From positions 620,001 to 684,000 of the forward strand of contig NZ_JADBEK010000001.1 of assembly GCF_014873145.1 (NCBI RefSeq): a stretch of 64,000 nt of DNA, in the 5' to 3' direction. The notes beneath the pieces were generated by a model. It was not told the origin of the DNA. It was given only the letters and a program-made list of their open reading frames with translations, and searched no databases. Both the position numbers and the translations under genes were made by a program. Origin of the DNA: Nonomuraea angiospora (GTDB lineage Bacteria; Actinomycetota; Actinomycetes; Streptosporangiales; Streptosporangiaceae). This document shows positions 43,024-52,299 of this stretch, piece after piece (within the stretch, counting starts at the first letter, position 1; each line of letters begins with the position of its first letter).

Positions 43024-46000
43024 TCAGCCGGGCGTTGCCGCGGTGAAGGTGAACGAACCGGAGGGGACGTTGTAGACGGCGTAGGCGCCGTCCATACGCT
43101 GGAACGCGGTCCGGTGCGGTGCTGCGACCAGGCGCCGCTCCTTTGCCGGTACCCAGACTTCGGCCGTGGTGTTCGGTGGCACCTCGACCGTCAACTTGAA
43201 CGTTCGCTGCCCGCGGCTCCATTCGGACCGCACCACCCCCTGCGGCGTGGTGTAGCTGCCTTTGACGTAGGTGAGATCCCCGACCGGCTTGGGTTGGATG
43301 ATGAGGTCGCGGTAGGCGGTCGAGCCGTCTGCCTCGCGGATGCCGGCCAGGCCGGCGTGGAACCACTCCTCGATCTGGGCGAGGATCATGTGGTTCTTGG
43401 ACGATCCCCGGTCCCAGCGCTCCCCGATCGTGGTCATGCCGCCCGGGTTGGCGCTGGTGGACTGCATGAAGTAGCCGTAGCCGGGCTGGTCGTCCTGCTG
43501 CAGGACCTCCCACAGGACGTCGTCGCGGCCGCCGGCGGCCAGGACACGGACGATCGGGCCCATGCCGATGGTGCCGCCGCTGAAGTGCGGTCCTTCGCCG
43601 TTCGGGTGGTAGGCGCGGACGAGTTCGACGAGGGCGTCGAGGACGGCCTGGCGTTCTCCGTCCGGGACGAGGCCGGCGTCGAGGGCCAGCGCCTGGGCCG
43701 TCTGGGTGGCGCCGGCGGTCCCGGCGTCGCCGTCGGTGGTGTAGCGGCGGAGCTGCTGGTTGTAGAAGTGGGCGTTGAAGGCGTTCTTGATGTCGGCGGC
43801 CAGCGTCCGGTAACGGGCGGCGTCGTCGGCGTGGCCGGTCAGGTCGGCCATCTTCGCCAGCTTGGTGATCATGACGTAGTAGCCCCACGTGCCGGTGATG
43901 CGGCCTGAGGTCTCGTCGGCGGCCACCCAGTCGGCCAGGGCGGCGTCCACGATGTGCGCGTCGGCGCCGGTGCCGGCCTTCTGGCGCTGGATGTAGTCGG
44001 CGAACAGGACCATCTGCTCGTAGTAGCGGGCCATGGTCTCGGTGTCGCCGTACAGCTCGTACAGCATCGCCGGGACGAGGATGATGGCGTCGCCCCAGTT
44101 GATCTCGTCACCGAAGCGGCCGCTGTAGCCCCAGTCGTAGACGGGCGTCTTCAAGGCCACGTTGCCGCGCATCGGGGTGCCGGCGACGGACTGGCCTTCG
44201 ACGAGGTGCCGCATGGTGGTCTTCAGGTACGCGCCCAGGTCGTGGTTACGGTGGATGGCGCCCATCGGCATCGTGTAGTCGGCCGGGTAGGACAGCTTTT
44301 CCCGCCCGGGGCAGTCGGTGAAGACCGACATGATGTTGGAGGCGAAGGAGTAGCGGGCCATCGTGTGGATGCGGTTGATCCGGGCGTCGGAGGTGGTCAC
44401 CTGGCCCGCGACGGGGGTGTCGGCCTGGAGCCGGATACCCTTGATGAGATCCTTGCCGGGAGTGTAGCCCTCGGGCAGGCCGGTGACCTGGATCCACTGC
44501 ATGCCGAAGTAGTTGAAGTCGGGGTGCCAGCTCTCGCCGCCGGGCAGGCCGGCGGTGGTGTAGGTGTTGAACAGGTCGCGGCCCCGGTTGCCGCCGCCGC
44601 CCATCAGGGAGGCCTGGTCCACGGTGCCGTCGGGGGCCAGGGACTCGGCGGGGGACATGCGGATGGTGATCCCGGCGGGCAGGCGGCCCTTGAGGTTGAG
44701 TTGGGGCCAGCCGGTGATGTTCTGGCCCAGGTCGAACACCCAGACGCCCGGCGCTGGGTTGGTCAGGGAGACCGGGGTGAAGGTCTCGACGGCTTTGACC
44801 GGTTCGGCCGCGCGGGCGACGAGCTTGGTGGCCAGGTTCGGCGGGGGTGCGATGCCGGCATCCGTCCAGGCCATGAGGGTGCCGTCGCGGCGCTTGGCCG
44901 TGGGGGAGAGGTCGGCGCCGGGAGAGTCCCAGCCGGGTTGCTCCCGGCGGGCGTCATGGTCGGAACCGGAGTACCAGGCGTCGGTGACCAGGGGGCCCAG
45001 GGCGGTGCGCCAGCTCCGGTCGGAGACGATGACGTCCGGCGAGCCGTCGGTGTAGGTGATCTCCAGGCGGGCGATCAGGCGGGGCGTCACCGCGGCGCCG
45101 GCGCTGGCGTCGCTCGCGGCGATGTTGTTGCCTGAGCCGGTCACGGTCGCGCCCGCAGGGTGCGGCTTGTCCAGCGCGGGGGTGAAGGTGATGCCGGTGC
45201 TGCCGATCGCCGTGATCGTGCGGGACTCGAGGTTGTCGCCGCCGTCGCCGGTGTCGATGCTGATGGTGCCGCCGACGTGGTAGCCGGTGACGCTGTTCGG
45301 CGTGACGGTGGTGGCGCCGGGCGCGGTGCCGGCGGTCAGGGTGCCGCTGCCCTTGAGCTGGCTCTGCCACCAGGAGTAGGGCGCCGTCCGGCCGACGGCC
45401 GGATTGGTGACGCTGCGCCGTACGTAGGCGGGGCCGTTGCCGAGCCGTACGCCCAGGGTGTTGGCGCCGGCGCGCAGGTCGTCGGTGACGTCGTAGGTGC
45501 GGTACTCGCTGGAGAGCTGGTAGTTGGCGTTGCCGGGGGCGAGCACCTCGTCGCTGAGCGTGCGGCCGTTGAGGGTCGGCAGGTGCAGTCCGATGCCGGA
45601 GAGGTAGAGGCGGGCGCTCGCCACGCGTTTGCGGCGGTCGAGGTCGAACGCGCGGGCGAAGATCGGCATGGGCTGGTTCTCGGCGCGGCCGGGGTACTCG
45701 ATCCAGCGTGCCTGCCCCCAGTCGCTCTGCTGGAGCAGGCCCATCTCCCAGGACGAGGGCCTGCTCCAGTCCGAGGGCTGCTCGTTCGCGTCCCAGACGC
45801 GCACGTGCCAGCCGACCTTCTGCCGCGAGGCCAGAGGCTGTCCGCCGTAGCGGACGCCGGACTGGATGGCCGAGCCCACCTTGCCGGAGTCCCACAGCAG
45901 TCGCCCGCGCCTGAGATCGCTCTCGCTCGCGGCCACCTGGATCTGGTACGCGGTCTGCGCGTCGGCCGGGCAGGCGACCCGGGAGCCGGGCCGCCGGCAC

Positions 46001-46230
46001 GGATGGCCGGCGGCTTGCCGGGAGGGGGTCATCCGCCACGCCAGCAGCGGGGCGAGGCTGTCGATGCCGAGGGGCTGATCGTGCCGGCCGTCCACGCGCA
46101 GGTCCACGACCTCGACGTGGGGTTGCCTGCCGGCCGCCGCCGCTGGAGGGGTGAGGGGCTGTGCGAGGACGAGGGTGAACGTCACTCCCAGCCCTGCCAG
46201 GACGCGTATCCGGCGACGTAATGAGGACAC
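43024..46230 (-). CDS. Secreted alpha-L-rhamnosidase, glycoside hydrolase family 78
   Basis: The product is 1,068 residues from a GTG with GGGAG 7 nt upstream. A Sec signal peptide (RVLAGLGVTFTLVLAQPL) ends before AAAAGRQPHVEV. The order of domains is a fibronectin-like module and the N-terminal GH78 sandwiches (WHVRVWDANEQPSDW, ARLYLSGIGLHLPTLNG). A later sandwich (WVFDLGQNITGWPQL) and an alpha/alpha barrel follow, with the acidic motif TDCPGREKLSYPADY near residue 640 and TTIGERWDRGSSKNHM. A 75-residue Gly/Thr-rich insert (about 295-375, TLTAGTAPGATTVTPNSVTG) splits the N-terminal sandwich. The enzyme releases L-rhamnose from rhamnogalacturonan, flavonoids or saponins outside the cell. It lies in a pectin-related locus. 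Confidence 0.93.
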   Translation of the reverse strand: MSSLRRRIRVLAGLGVTFTLVLAQPLTPPAAAAGRQPHVEVVDLRVDGRHDQPLGIDSLAPLLAWRMTPSRQAAGHPCRRPGSRVACPADAQTAYQIQVAASESDLRRGRLLWDSGKVGSAIQSGVRYGGQPLASRQKVGWHVRVWDANEQPSDWSRPSSWEMGLLQQSDWGQARWIEYPGRAENQPMPIFARAFDLDRRKRVASARLYLSGIGLHLPTLNGRTLSDEVLAPGNANYQLSSEYRTYDVTDDLRAGANTLGVRLGNGPAYVRRSVTNPAVGRTAPYSWWQSQLKGSGTLTAGTAPGATTVTPNSVTGYHVGGTISIDTGDGGDNLESRTITAIGSTGITFTPALDKPHPAGATVTGSGNNIAASDASAGAAVTPRLIARLEITYTDGSPDVIVSDRSWRTALGPLVTDAWYSGSDHDARREQPGWDSPGADLSPTAKRRDGTLMAWTDAGIAPPPNLATKLVARAAEPVKAVETFTPVSLTNPAPGVWVFDLGQNITGWPQLNLKGRLPAGITIRMSPAESLAPDGTVDQASLMGGGGNRGRDLFNTYTTAGLPGGESWHPDFNYFGMQWIQVTGLPEGYTPGKDLIKGIRLQADTPVAGQVTTSDARINRIHTMARYSFASNIMSVFTDCPGREKLSYPADYTMPMGAIHRNHDLGAYLKTTMRHLVEGQSVAGTPMRGNVALKTPVYDWGYSGRFGDEINWGDAIILVPAMLYELYGDTETMARYYEQMVLFADYIQRQKAGTGADAHIVDAALADWVAADETSGRITGTWGYYVMITKLAKMADLTGHADDAARYRTLAADIKNAFNAHFYNQQLRRYTTDGDAGTAGATQTAQALALDAGLVPDGERQAVLDALVELVRAYHPNGEGPHFSGGTIGMGPIVRVLAAGGRDDVLWEVLQQDDQPGYGYFMQSTSANPGGMTTIGERWDRGSSKNHMILAQIEEWFHAGLAGIREADGSTAYRDLIIQPKPVGDLTYVKGSYTTPQGVVRSEWSRGQRTFKLTVEVPPNTTAEVWVPAKERRLVAAPHRTAFQRMDGAYAVYNVPSGSFTFTAATPG

Positions 46231-46233
46231 AAG

Positions 46234-46422
46234 TCACTCCCTTCCGCGCATGGCGCACCCATGGAAAAGATCGAGCGCCGGCTGTGTCGGCGGCGTTCGT
46301 CGCCGCGAGAGCTGATCTGGGCTGTCCGGGCGATCGGGGGACCGGCGGCGAGGATGAGGCTCGGGTCGCCGAGGGTCAGCGCGGTGTGGACAGGATGTCG
46401 TCACGAGGCTGGGCCACGGCAT
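46234..46422 (-). other. Possible upstream ORF in the rhamnosidase leader
   Basis: The 62-codon frame MPWPSLVTTSCPHRADPRRP (first 20 residues shown) has a good ribosome site, GAGAGGAG, 4 nt before its ATG. Its stop lies inside the Shine-Dalgarno region of the rhamnosidase gene. The encoded peptide is Pro/Arg-rich and resembles no known family. It may couple translation to the rhamnosidase or be a decayed gene. Confidence 0.3.
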
Positions 46423-46435
46423 ACTCCTCTCGCGA

Positions 46436-46497
46436 TAAAACGATTTAAGCACCCCGGTCGATGTCGCCAACGTAAGCGCTCTGACATAAGGCGTCAA
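46436..46497 (-). promoter_or_regulatory. Promoter and LacI-like operator of the rhamnosidase gene
   Basis: On the minus strand TTGACG (46492-46497) and TACGTT (46469-46474) have a 17-nt spacer. Downstream of the predicted start point is a CG-centred near-palindrome, TAAAACGATTTA (46436-46447), the form of LacI-family boxes. The region 46428-46560 is far more AT-rich than its surroundings. The repressor for it is not obvious in the window. The rest of the gap 46231-46697 holds only the leader ORF and no recognised gene. Confidence 0.55.
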
Positions 46498-46697
46498 GAG
46501 TAAATTTGAGTAACGATTCTCAGAGTTACACCACGTCAATGGATCACAACTGAAGCTGTTTGGGTAACGATATCCATCGTGATCATGCCGCTGGCGCTGA
46601 GGGCCGGATCGCAGGCCGGAGGCCAGCACTCGCTCTTCTCGAAGGCCATCCCACGCGTCAACCACAGGCACGATCTCCAGCAGGCGCGGGCGACGGT

Positions 46698-47981
46698 TCA
46701 GCTCTGGCGGGACAGCCAGGTGGTGGGGCGGCGGCGGATCTGGTCGATGGAGGTGAGTGCCGCGCCGATGACGGCCGCGTCCGGGCCGAGCAGGGTGGGG
46801 CGGACGGTGACCGGCGACCAGGAGGCGGTCACCACCCGGCGGTCGATCTCGGCGCGCACCGAGTCGATCAGCCACGACGACAGCAGCGCGAAACTGCCGC
46901 CGAGCAGGACGGTGCCGACGTCGAGCACGTTGACCGCGCCGGACAGCGCGATGCCGAGCGCGCTCCCGGCCCGGTCGAGCGCGGCCAGCGCGGCGGGGTC
47001 GTCGGCCTCGGCGCGGGTGGTGATGACGGAGTCGGGGTTGATCCCCTCGAAAGTGCCACCGGCTCGTCCGGGGACGACGCCGGGCGGGACGGCGCTTTCG
47101 AGGGCGTCCGTCCGGTTGGTTGCTCCTGGCAGCGCGCCGAGGATGGCGCCGGTGCTGGCGTAGGTTTCCAGGCAGCCGCGCGACCCGCAGGCACACGTGG
47201 CGCCCTCCGACTCGACGGTCACGTGCCCCAGCTCGCCGCTCCAGCCACGTGCCCCCCGCATCAGGGTGCCGTTCAGCACGATCCCGGCGCCGATGCCGAG
47301 TCCTCCCGACACGTACAGGAAACTCCCCAGGGGGTCGTCCCCGGCATACAGCTCGCCCAGCGCGGCCAGGTTGGCCTCGTTGTCCACCGCGCACGGCACG
47401 CCCAGGTCGGCCAGGAACGTTCCGGCGTCGACGTCGCGCCAGCCCAGCGCGGGCGCGATGCGCACCACCCCGCCGTCGACGGGTCCGGGTACGGCCAGCG
47501 TCGCGGTGATCACGGTCAGCTCCTTGACCCTGACCGCCTCGATCGCCTCGCGCCCCATACGGGTCAGCTCGCCCAGCACCGCCCCGGCATCACGCCCGGT
47601 GTACGGCATGGGCGCGAACGTCAGATGCCGCACCGTGCCGGTGAGGTCCACGACGCAGGCGGCCAGCCCGTCGGCGCGGATGTCCAGGCCCAGCCCGGCG
47701 GGTCCCTGGTCGGACAGGGTCAGGCCCACCCGGGGACGGCCCGCGCGACCGTTGTGGGTGACACCCTTCTCGGTGATGAGCCGCCCGGCGAGGAGTTCCT
47801 CGGTGATACGGGTGATCGTTGGCCGGGTCAGCCCGGTCGCGGTGGCCAGTTCGGTGCGCGAGATCGGGCTGCCCGCGCCGAGGATGCGCTGGAGGACCAC
47901 CTCGAGGTTGAGATCGCGCAGATCCTCCTGCCGGACAGCGCTGTCGGGCGGCCGCGGCCCGTTCTGCCGGAAGGCCGTCAT
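46698..47981 (-). CDS. ROK family transcriptional regulator of the pectin/rhamnose-related operon
   Basis: A 427-residue protein with an N-terminal helix-turn-helix (SRTELATATGLTRPTITRIT), then the ROK sugar-kinase-like domain (LGLDIRADGLAACVVDLTG). The features AVDNEANLAALGELYAG, YVSGGLGIGAGIVLNG and the zinc motif CACGSRGCLETY are intact. The ATG overlaps the stop of the DUF6807 gene (ATGA), so the regulator is co-transcribed as the last gene of the operon beginning at 53597. It is expected to repress that operon and respond to its sugar. Confidence 0.92.
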   Translation of the reverse strand: MTAFRQNGPRPPDSAVRQEDLRDLNLEVVLQRILGAGSPISRTELATATGLTRPTITRITEELLAGRLITEKGVTHNGRAGRPRVGLTLSDQGPAGLGLDIRADGLAACVVDLTGTVRHLTFAPMPYTGRDAGAVLGELTRMGREAIEAVRVKELTVITATLAVPGPVDGGVVRIAPALGWRDVDAGTFLADLGVPCAVDNEANLAALGELYAGDDPLGSFLYVSGGLGIGAGIVLNGTLMRGARGWSGELGHVTVESEGATCACGSRGCLETYASTGAILGALPGATNRTDALESAVPPGVVPGRAGGTFEGINPDSVITTRAEADDPAALAALDRAGSALGIALSGAVNVLDVGTVLLGGSFALLSSWLIDSVRAEIDRRVVTASWSPVTVRPTLLGPDAAVIGAALTSIDQIRRRPTTWLSRQS

Positions 47982-49057
47982 GCCACCGGCAACGAGTGGA
48001 AGCCCGGTGTGCCGTCGAGCACCGGCCGATCCGCTGCGGGGAGCCCGTGGTCCGCCACGCCGTCGGTCGCCACGCCGTCGGTCGCCGCGCCGTCGGTCGC
48101 CGCGCCGTCGGTCGCCGCGCCGTCGGTCGCCGCGCCGTCGGTCGCCGCGCCGCTGGCCGCCGCGCCGCTGGCCGCCGCGCCGCTGGCCGCCGCGCCGCTG
48201 GCCGCCGCGCCGCTGGTCGCCGCGCCGCGTCCGTTTTCCGCTACCAGTTCGGCCGCCGAATCGGCGTTCAGCGCGCCGTCGGCGATCAGGGTCACCACGT
48301 GGCGGGCGATCTCCTCACCCGGCTGCAGCACCAGGGGCGCGTCCCAGGCCACGCTCGAACCCACCCCGAGGTAGTCGCGGGCCCGCACGAACCACCGGTC
48401 GCGGGCGGTGTCGGCGTCGCCGGGCGCGAACACCATCGTCCAGTCGGCCACCGCCACCGCCACCCACTCGGCGCTGTGCCCGTGCACCGGCTCGACGCCC
48501 GTCCCCGCCGGGCTCAGCACCGTCGCGCCCGGCACCGCCGGGCCGCGCCAGAAGAAGCCGCCGTACCCCGCGCCCACCCGCCCGCTGGCAGCTGGGCTGC
48601 GCACCTCCAGCGGCCGGTCGGTGACATTGGCCAGCCTGCTGCGCACCGACAGCGACCACACGCTGCCCGATACCTGCTCGCAGCCGATCACGCGCCGCTC
48701 ACGCAGCAGCATCCGCTCGTCCGGGCCGAGCCAGCGCAGGCTGTGCGCCAGCTCGCCGCCTCCGCGCCGTTCCCAGCGCTCGTGCCGCTGGGAGCCGTGG
48801 TTGTCCAGCCAGGCCGGGCCATGGCCGGAGACGAAGGTGCGCCCGCCCCAGAAGTTGACCCCGTGGATGTCGGGGTAGGCCACGCCGATGCCGAACTGGT
48901 GCGGGTGCGAGACCGGGACCGCGTCGGTGACGGTACGGCCGGCCAGCGTGCGCACCGGGTGCAGGAACGGACGAGGCGAGCTGGAGGCGGGTGCTTCCGG
49001 CTGCCAGACGTAGATGGCCACCTCACGCCCGTCGAGCCGCAACACTTCCGCCGACAT
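47978..49057 (-). CDS. PmoA-like (DUF6807) protein with pentapeptide-repeat tail
   Basis: The start at 49057 follows AGAAGG; a start at 49135 that overlaps the previous stop is also possible. The first 290 residues match DUF6807/PmoA-like proteins: FLHPVRTLAGRTVTDAVPVS, HPHQFGIGVAYPDIHGVNFW, then WLDNHGSQRHERW. Members sit next to sugar oxidoreductases in catabolic operons; the biochemical role is not settled. After residue about 290 comes a tail of tandem pentapeptides (AAASG, then AATDG) encoded by 11 exact 15-bp units. It ends in VADHGLPAADRPVLDGTPGF. Such a low-complexity tail is not part of the family and may vary between strains by slippage. Confidence 0.85.
   Translation of the reverse strand: MSAEVLRLDGREVAIYVWQPEAPASSSPRPFLHPVRTLAGRTVTDAVPVSHPHQFGIGVAYPDIHGVNFWGGRTFVSGHGPAWLDNHGSQRHERWERRGGGELAHSLRWLGPDERMLLRERRVIGCEQVSGSVWSLSVRSRLANVTDRPLEVRSPAASGRVGAGYGGFFWRGPAVPGATVLSPAGTGVEPVHGHSAEWVAVAVADWTMVFAPGDADTARDRWFVRARDYLGVGSSVAWDAPLVLQPGEEIARHVVTLIADGALNADSAAELVAENGRGAATSGAAASGAAASGAAASGAAASGAATDGAATDGAATDGAATDGAATDGVATDGVADHGLPAADRPVLDGTPGFHSLPVA
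48053..48217. repeat. Tandem 15-bp repeat in the 3' end of the DUF6807 gene
   Basis: There are 11 head-to-tail units without spacers. Six read CGC-CRC-GCC-GTC-GGT and five read CGC-CGC-GCC-GCT-GG followed by C or T. The unit length keeps the reading frame, so copy-number changes would lengthen or shorten the protein tail by five residues at a time. Confidence 0.95.
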
Positions 49058-49131
49058 CTCGCCGCCTTCTGGTACTCGGGAGTTCTGAGCGTAGCCCCGG
49101 GACGATGCCGCCACGAGCACGCCAGGCGTCA

Positions 49132-50514
49132 TCACGCGGACATGCCCGGGATCGGCTCGAGCTCGTCCAGCCGTACGGCGCGGCCGGTGCGCAACGACTC
49201 GTTGCCCGCCACCCCGACCAGCACGCCGGCCGCCCCATCGGCGAACCCGGCCTGGCGGCGCAACGGGTCACCAGAGGGTCCGCCGAAGACGTCGCGCAGC
49301 AACATCGCGTCCCCGCCGCCGTGGCCGCCGGCCCCGTCGGGGATGGGAACCTCGACGGCGGGTTCCCAGTGCCGCTGCAGCAACAGGCGCGAACCGCGGG
49401 TGCGGTGCCCGCTGCCGGCGGGGCCGCTCCTGGAGCCCTCGGGCTCGGTCCTCGGGTCGGGCTCGCCCTCGCGGTGGGCGACCGAGCCGCGTGTCGTACC
49501 GGAATCCGGGTTGGCCGTGGCCGCGCCGATGGTCGCCAAGGCGTCCGTCGGGGAGACGTGGGGCCGTTCCACCACGTCGAGCTCGATCCGCCCCGCCGTA
49601 CCGTTGATCGCGACCCGGTAGCCCTCCCACGGGCAGTGCGCGTGCAGGCTGTACGACATCGACGCCCCGCCTCGGTAGCCGACGACGACGTTGAGGTTGT
49701 CCTCGATGGTGATGCCGTCGGAGAAGACGTCGCGGTCGCGGATGTAGCCGTCGAGGTGTTCGCCGGCGCCGTACAGCTCGCGGAGTTTCTCGTCGGAGGC
49801 CAGGTCCAGGGTGAACGGGTCGCCCGCGACCGGCCCCCGGTCCGGCCGCGGTCCCAGGCCGCGGCGCGCGGCGTTGGCGGGGCCGTAGAAGCGCAGCCCG
49901 CCGCGGGCGAAGACGACCTCGGGCCGGTCGTGCAGCCACCAGTTGACCAGGTCGAAGTGGTGGGTGGCCTTGTGTACCAGCAGCCCGCCGGAGGCGGACT
50001 TGTCGCGGTGCCAGCGGCGGAAGTAGTCGGCGCCGTGCACGGTGTCCAGACACCACTCGAAGGTGACCGAGGTGACCTCGCCGATTTCGCCGTCGGCGAT
50101 CAGCTGCCTGATGAGACTGTTGCGTGGCGAATACCGGTAGTTGAAGGTGACCGTCAGCTCCGCCGTACCCTCGACCAGGGCCGAGCCGATCTCCCGCAAC
50201 CCCTCCAGGTCGGTGGTCATGGGCTTCTCCACGACCACGTCCACGCCCGCGCGCAGCGCGCGGCTGACGTAGCCGGCGTGCGTGAAGTCGGGCGAGGTGA
50301 CCACCACCACGTCCGACCCCTCCAGCACCCGGTCGTAGTCGTCAGGGGCGTAGTGCGGCAGCGGGGCGCCCGCGACCCGGTCGTAGTAGGCCATGCGCAC
50401 CTCGTTGGTGTCGCAGAAGGCCACCGGACGGCCGAGGTCGGCGTAGGGGCCGAGCAGGGCGTCCAGGTACATCCGGGCGCGTGAGCCGGTCCCGACGAAG
50501 GCGTAGCGTCTCAT
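49132..50514 (-). CDS. Gfo/Idh/MocA family oxidoreductase
   Basis: The product is 460 residues and its ATG overlaps the permease stop (ATGA). The dinucleotide motif is RYAFVGTGSRARMYLDAL, and the VVVEKPM motif and the HKATHHFDLVNWWL active-site segment follow. At about 340-380 residues the usual family ends; here a Pro/Arg/Gly-rich insert (about 355-395) splits the C-terminal part. This larger type occurs with DUF6807 genes in sugar operons. It probably oxidises the imported sugar or uronate using NAD(P). The stop overlaps the 49135 start of the next frame. Confidence 0.9.
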   Translation of the reverse strand: MRRYAFVGTGSRARMYLDALLGPYADLGRPVAFCDTNEVRMAYYDRVAGAPLPHYAPDDYDRVLEGSDVVVVTSPDFTHAGYVSRALRAGVDVVVEKPMTTDLEGLREIGSALVEGTAELTVTFNYRYSPRNSLIRQLIADGEIGEVTSVTFEWCLDTVHGADYFRRWHRDKSASGGLLVHKATHHFDLVNWWLHDRPEVVFARGGLRFYGPANAARRGLGPRPDRGPVAGDPFTLDLASDEKLRELYGAGEHLDGYIRDRDVFSDGITIEDNLNVVVGYRGGASMSYSLHAHCPWEGYRVAINGTAGRIELDVVERPHVSPTDALATIGAATANPDSGTTRGSVAHREGEPDPRTEPEGSRSGPAGSGHRTRGSRLLLQRHWEPAVEVPIPDGAGGHGGGDAMLLRDVFGGPSGDPLRRQAGFADGAAGVLVGVAGNESLRTGRAVRLDELEPIPGMSA

Positions 50515-51374
50515 TTCAGTCCTGTGGTGGCGATGCCCTTGACCAGGTACTTCTGGCCGGCGATGAAGAACCCGATGACCGGGGCGAGGGAGACGAACGA
50601 CATGGCGAACATCTGCCCCCACTGCGACTGGCCCTCGGAGTCGATGAACTGCCTCAGCGCCAGCGGGACGGTGTACAGCTCCTGCTCGGTCAGGTAGAGC
50701 AGCGGGCTGAAGAACTCGTTCCACGTCGAGATGAACGTGAAGATCGCCGTGGTCGCGAAGGCAGGCTTGCACAGCGGCAGGATGACGCTCCAGAAGATCC
50801 GGAACGTGCCCGCGCCGTCGATGCGGGCCGCCTCGTCCAGCTCCCTGGGCAGCGAGCGGATGAACTGCACCATGAGGAAGATGTAGAAGGCGCTGGTGGC
50901 CAGGAAGTTGGGGACGATCAGCGGGTAGTAGGTGTTGAGCCAGCCCAGCTTGGCGAAGACGATGTACTGCGGCACCAGCAGCACGTGACCCGGAAGCATC
51001 ATCGTGCCGAGCGTCAGCGCGAAGAAGAGCTTGCGGCCACGGAAGTTGAGCCGGGCGAAGGCGTAGGCGGCCAGCGAGCACGACAGCAGGTTGCCCAGGA
51101 TGCTCAGCACGACGATGACGACCGAGTTGACCAGGTAGAGGTCGAAGGGGAACTGCAGGGCCGTCCAGCCCCCGGCGTAGTTGGAGAGGTCCCACTCGGC
51201 GGGCCAGAGCGACAGATCCTTGAAGACGATCCCGGTCGGCTTGAGCGAGCTGGACACCAGCCACAGCAACGGGTAGAGCATGACGATGCTCGCCAGGCAG
51301 AGCAGCAGGTGTTTGGTGAAGCGTCTGCGGCGGCTGTTGCCGATGCGCTCGATGTAGCTCTCGTCAGTTGTCAT
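50511..51374 (-). CDS. CUT1 carbohydrate ABC transporter permease (MalG-like)
   Basis: A 287-residue protein with six membrane helices. The EAA loop reads ELDEAARIDGAGTFRIFWSV. The N-terminus overlaps the end of the MalF-like gene by 11 bp. It completes the permease pair for the binding protein at 52296-53597. No ATPase gene is in the operon, so a shared MsiK-type ATPase encoded elsewhere is assumed. Confidence 0.93.
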   Translation of the reverse strand: MTTDESYIERIGNSRRRRFTKHLLLCLASIVMLYPLLWLVSSSLKPTGIVFKDLSLWPAEWDLSNYAGGWTALQFPFDLYLVNSVVIVVLSILGNLLSCSLAAYAFARLNFRGRKLFFALTLGTMMLPGHVLLVPQYIVFAKLGWLNTYYPLIVPNFLATSAFYIFLMVQFIRSLPRELDEAARIDGAGTFRIFWSVILPLCKPAFATTAIFTFISTWNEFFSPLLYLTEQELYTVPLALRQFIDSEGQSQWGQMFAMSFVSLAPVIGFFIAGQKYLVKGIATTGLK

Positions 51375-52299
51375 AGTGCACCCACCGCTTGGCCATGAGG
51401 AAGTTGAGGCCGGTGAACGCCGCGATGATGATCAGCAGCATCCAGGCCATCGCCGAGGCGTAGCCCATGTGGAACTGCTCGAACCCCTGCTTGTAGAGGT
51501 AGAGGTTGTAGAACATCGTGGAGTTGGCCGGCCCGCCCTTGCCGCCGCTGAAGATGAACCCCTGGGTGAAGGTCTGGAAGGAGGAGATCAGCGACTGGAT
51601 CAGGTTGAAGAAGATGATCGGGCTGAGCAGCGGCAGCGTGATCTTGCGGAACTGCTGCCACTTGGTCGCCCCGTCGATGGCGGCGGCCTCGTAGTACATC
51701 GCCGGGATCTGCTTCAGGCCGGCCAGGAAGATCACCATGGGGGAGCCGAACGTCCAGATGTGCAGGATGATCAGCGTGGTGAGGGCGTAGTCCGGATCGG
51801 AGGTCCATCCGATCTTCTCGACGCCGAAGAAGCCGAGGAAGGCGTTGACGATGCCGTTGAGGCCGAAGATGTAGCGCCACAGCAGCACCAGTGCCACGCT
51901 GCCGCCCAGCAGCGAGGGCAGATAGAAGATCGCCCGGTAGACCGGCAGGCCCCGCACGCCCCGGTTGAGGAGCATGGCGACGCCCAGCGCGGCGGCCAGC
52001 GAGAGGGGCACCGAGACGAAGGTGTAGACGAACGTGACCTTGACCGACTGCCACCAGGTGTCGTCGGAGAACATCTCGGCGAAGTTCTCCAGGCCGATCC
52101 AGTTCGGGACGTTCAGCAGGTTGTAGTCGGTGAAGGCCAGGTAGAGCGAGGCGAAGAACGGGATGATCGTGAAGGCCATCCCGAGGAACCAGGGCAGGAT
52201 GAACAGGTAGCCCGACCGGTCCTGAGGTGGTTTCGCCGCCTTGCGTGGCGAAACGGGTGCCCCGGACACGGCCAGGTCCTCCACAGGCGCGAGCGTCAC
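51364..52299 (-). CDS. CUT1 carbohydrate ABC transporter permease (MalF-like)
   Basis: The GTG at 52299 overlaps the stop of the binding-protein gene (GTGA) and gives 311 residues. An N-terminal cytoplasmic stretch of about 30 residues precedes six helices beginning with YLFILPWFLGMAFTIIPFFA. The EAA loop is YEAAAIDGATKWQQFRKITL. The longer open frame upstream only shadows the binding-protein gene. Confidence 0.93.
   Translation of the reverse strand: MTLAPVEDLAVSGAPVSPRKAAKPPQDRSGYLFILPWFLGMAFTIIPFFASLYLAFTDYNLLNVPNWIGLENFAEMFSDDTWWQSVKVTFVYTFVSVPLSLAAALGVAMLLNRGVRGLPVYRAIFYLPSLLGGSVALVLLWRYIFGLNGIVNAFLGFFGVEKIGWTSDPDYALTTLIILHIWTFGSPMVIFLAGLKQIPAMYYEAAAIDGATKWQQFRKITLPLLSPIIFFNLIQSLISSFQTFTQGFIFSGGKGGPANSTMFYNLYLYKQGFEQFHMGYASAMAWMLLIIIAAFTGLNFLMAKRWVHYDN

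Noticed and set aside
48053..48217. Short regular repeats considered as a CRISPR array
   Set aside because: Units are 15 bp, contiguous, without spacers, and lie inside a coding frame.
46560..48374. 604-codon plus-strand frame containing VAAPSVAAPS repeats
   Set aside because: It is antisense to the ROK and DUF6807 genes. The repeated peptide only mirrors the 15-bp tandem repeat.
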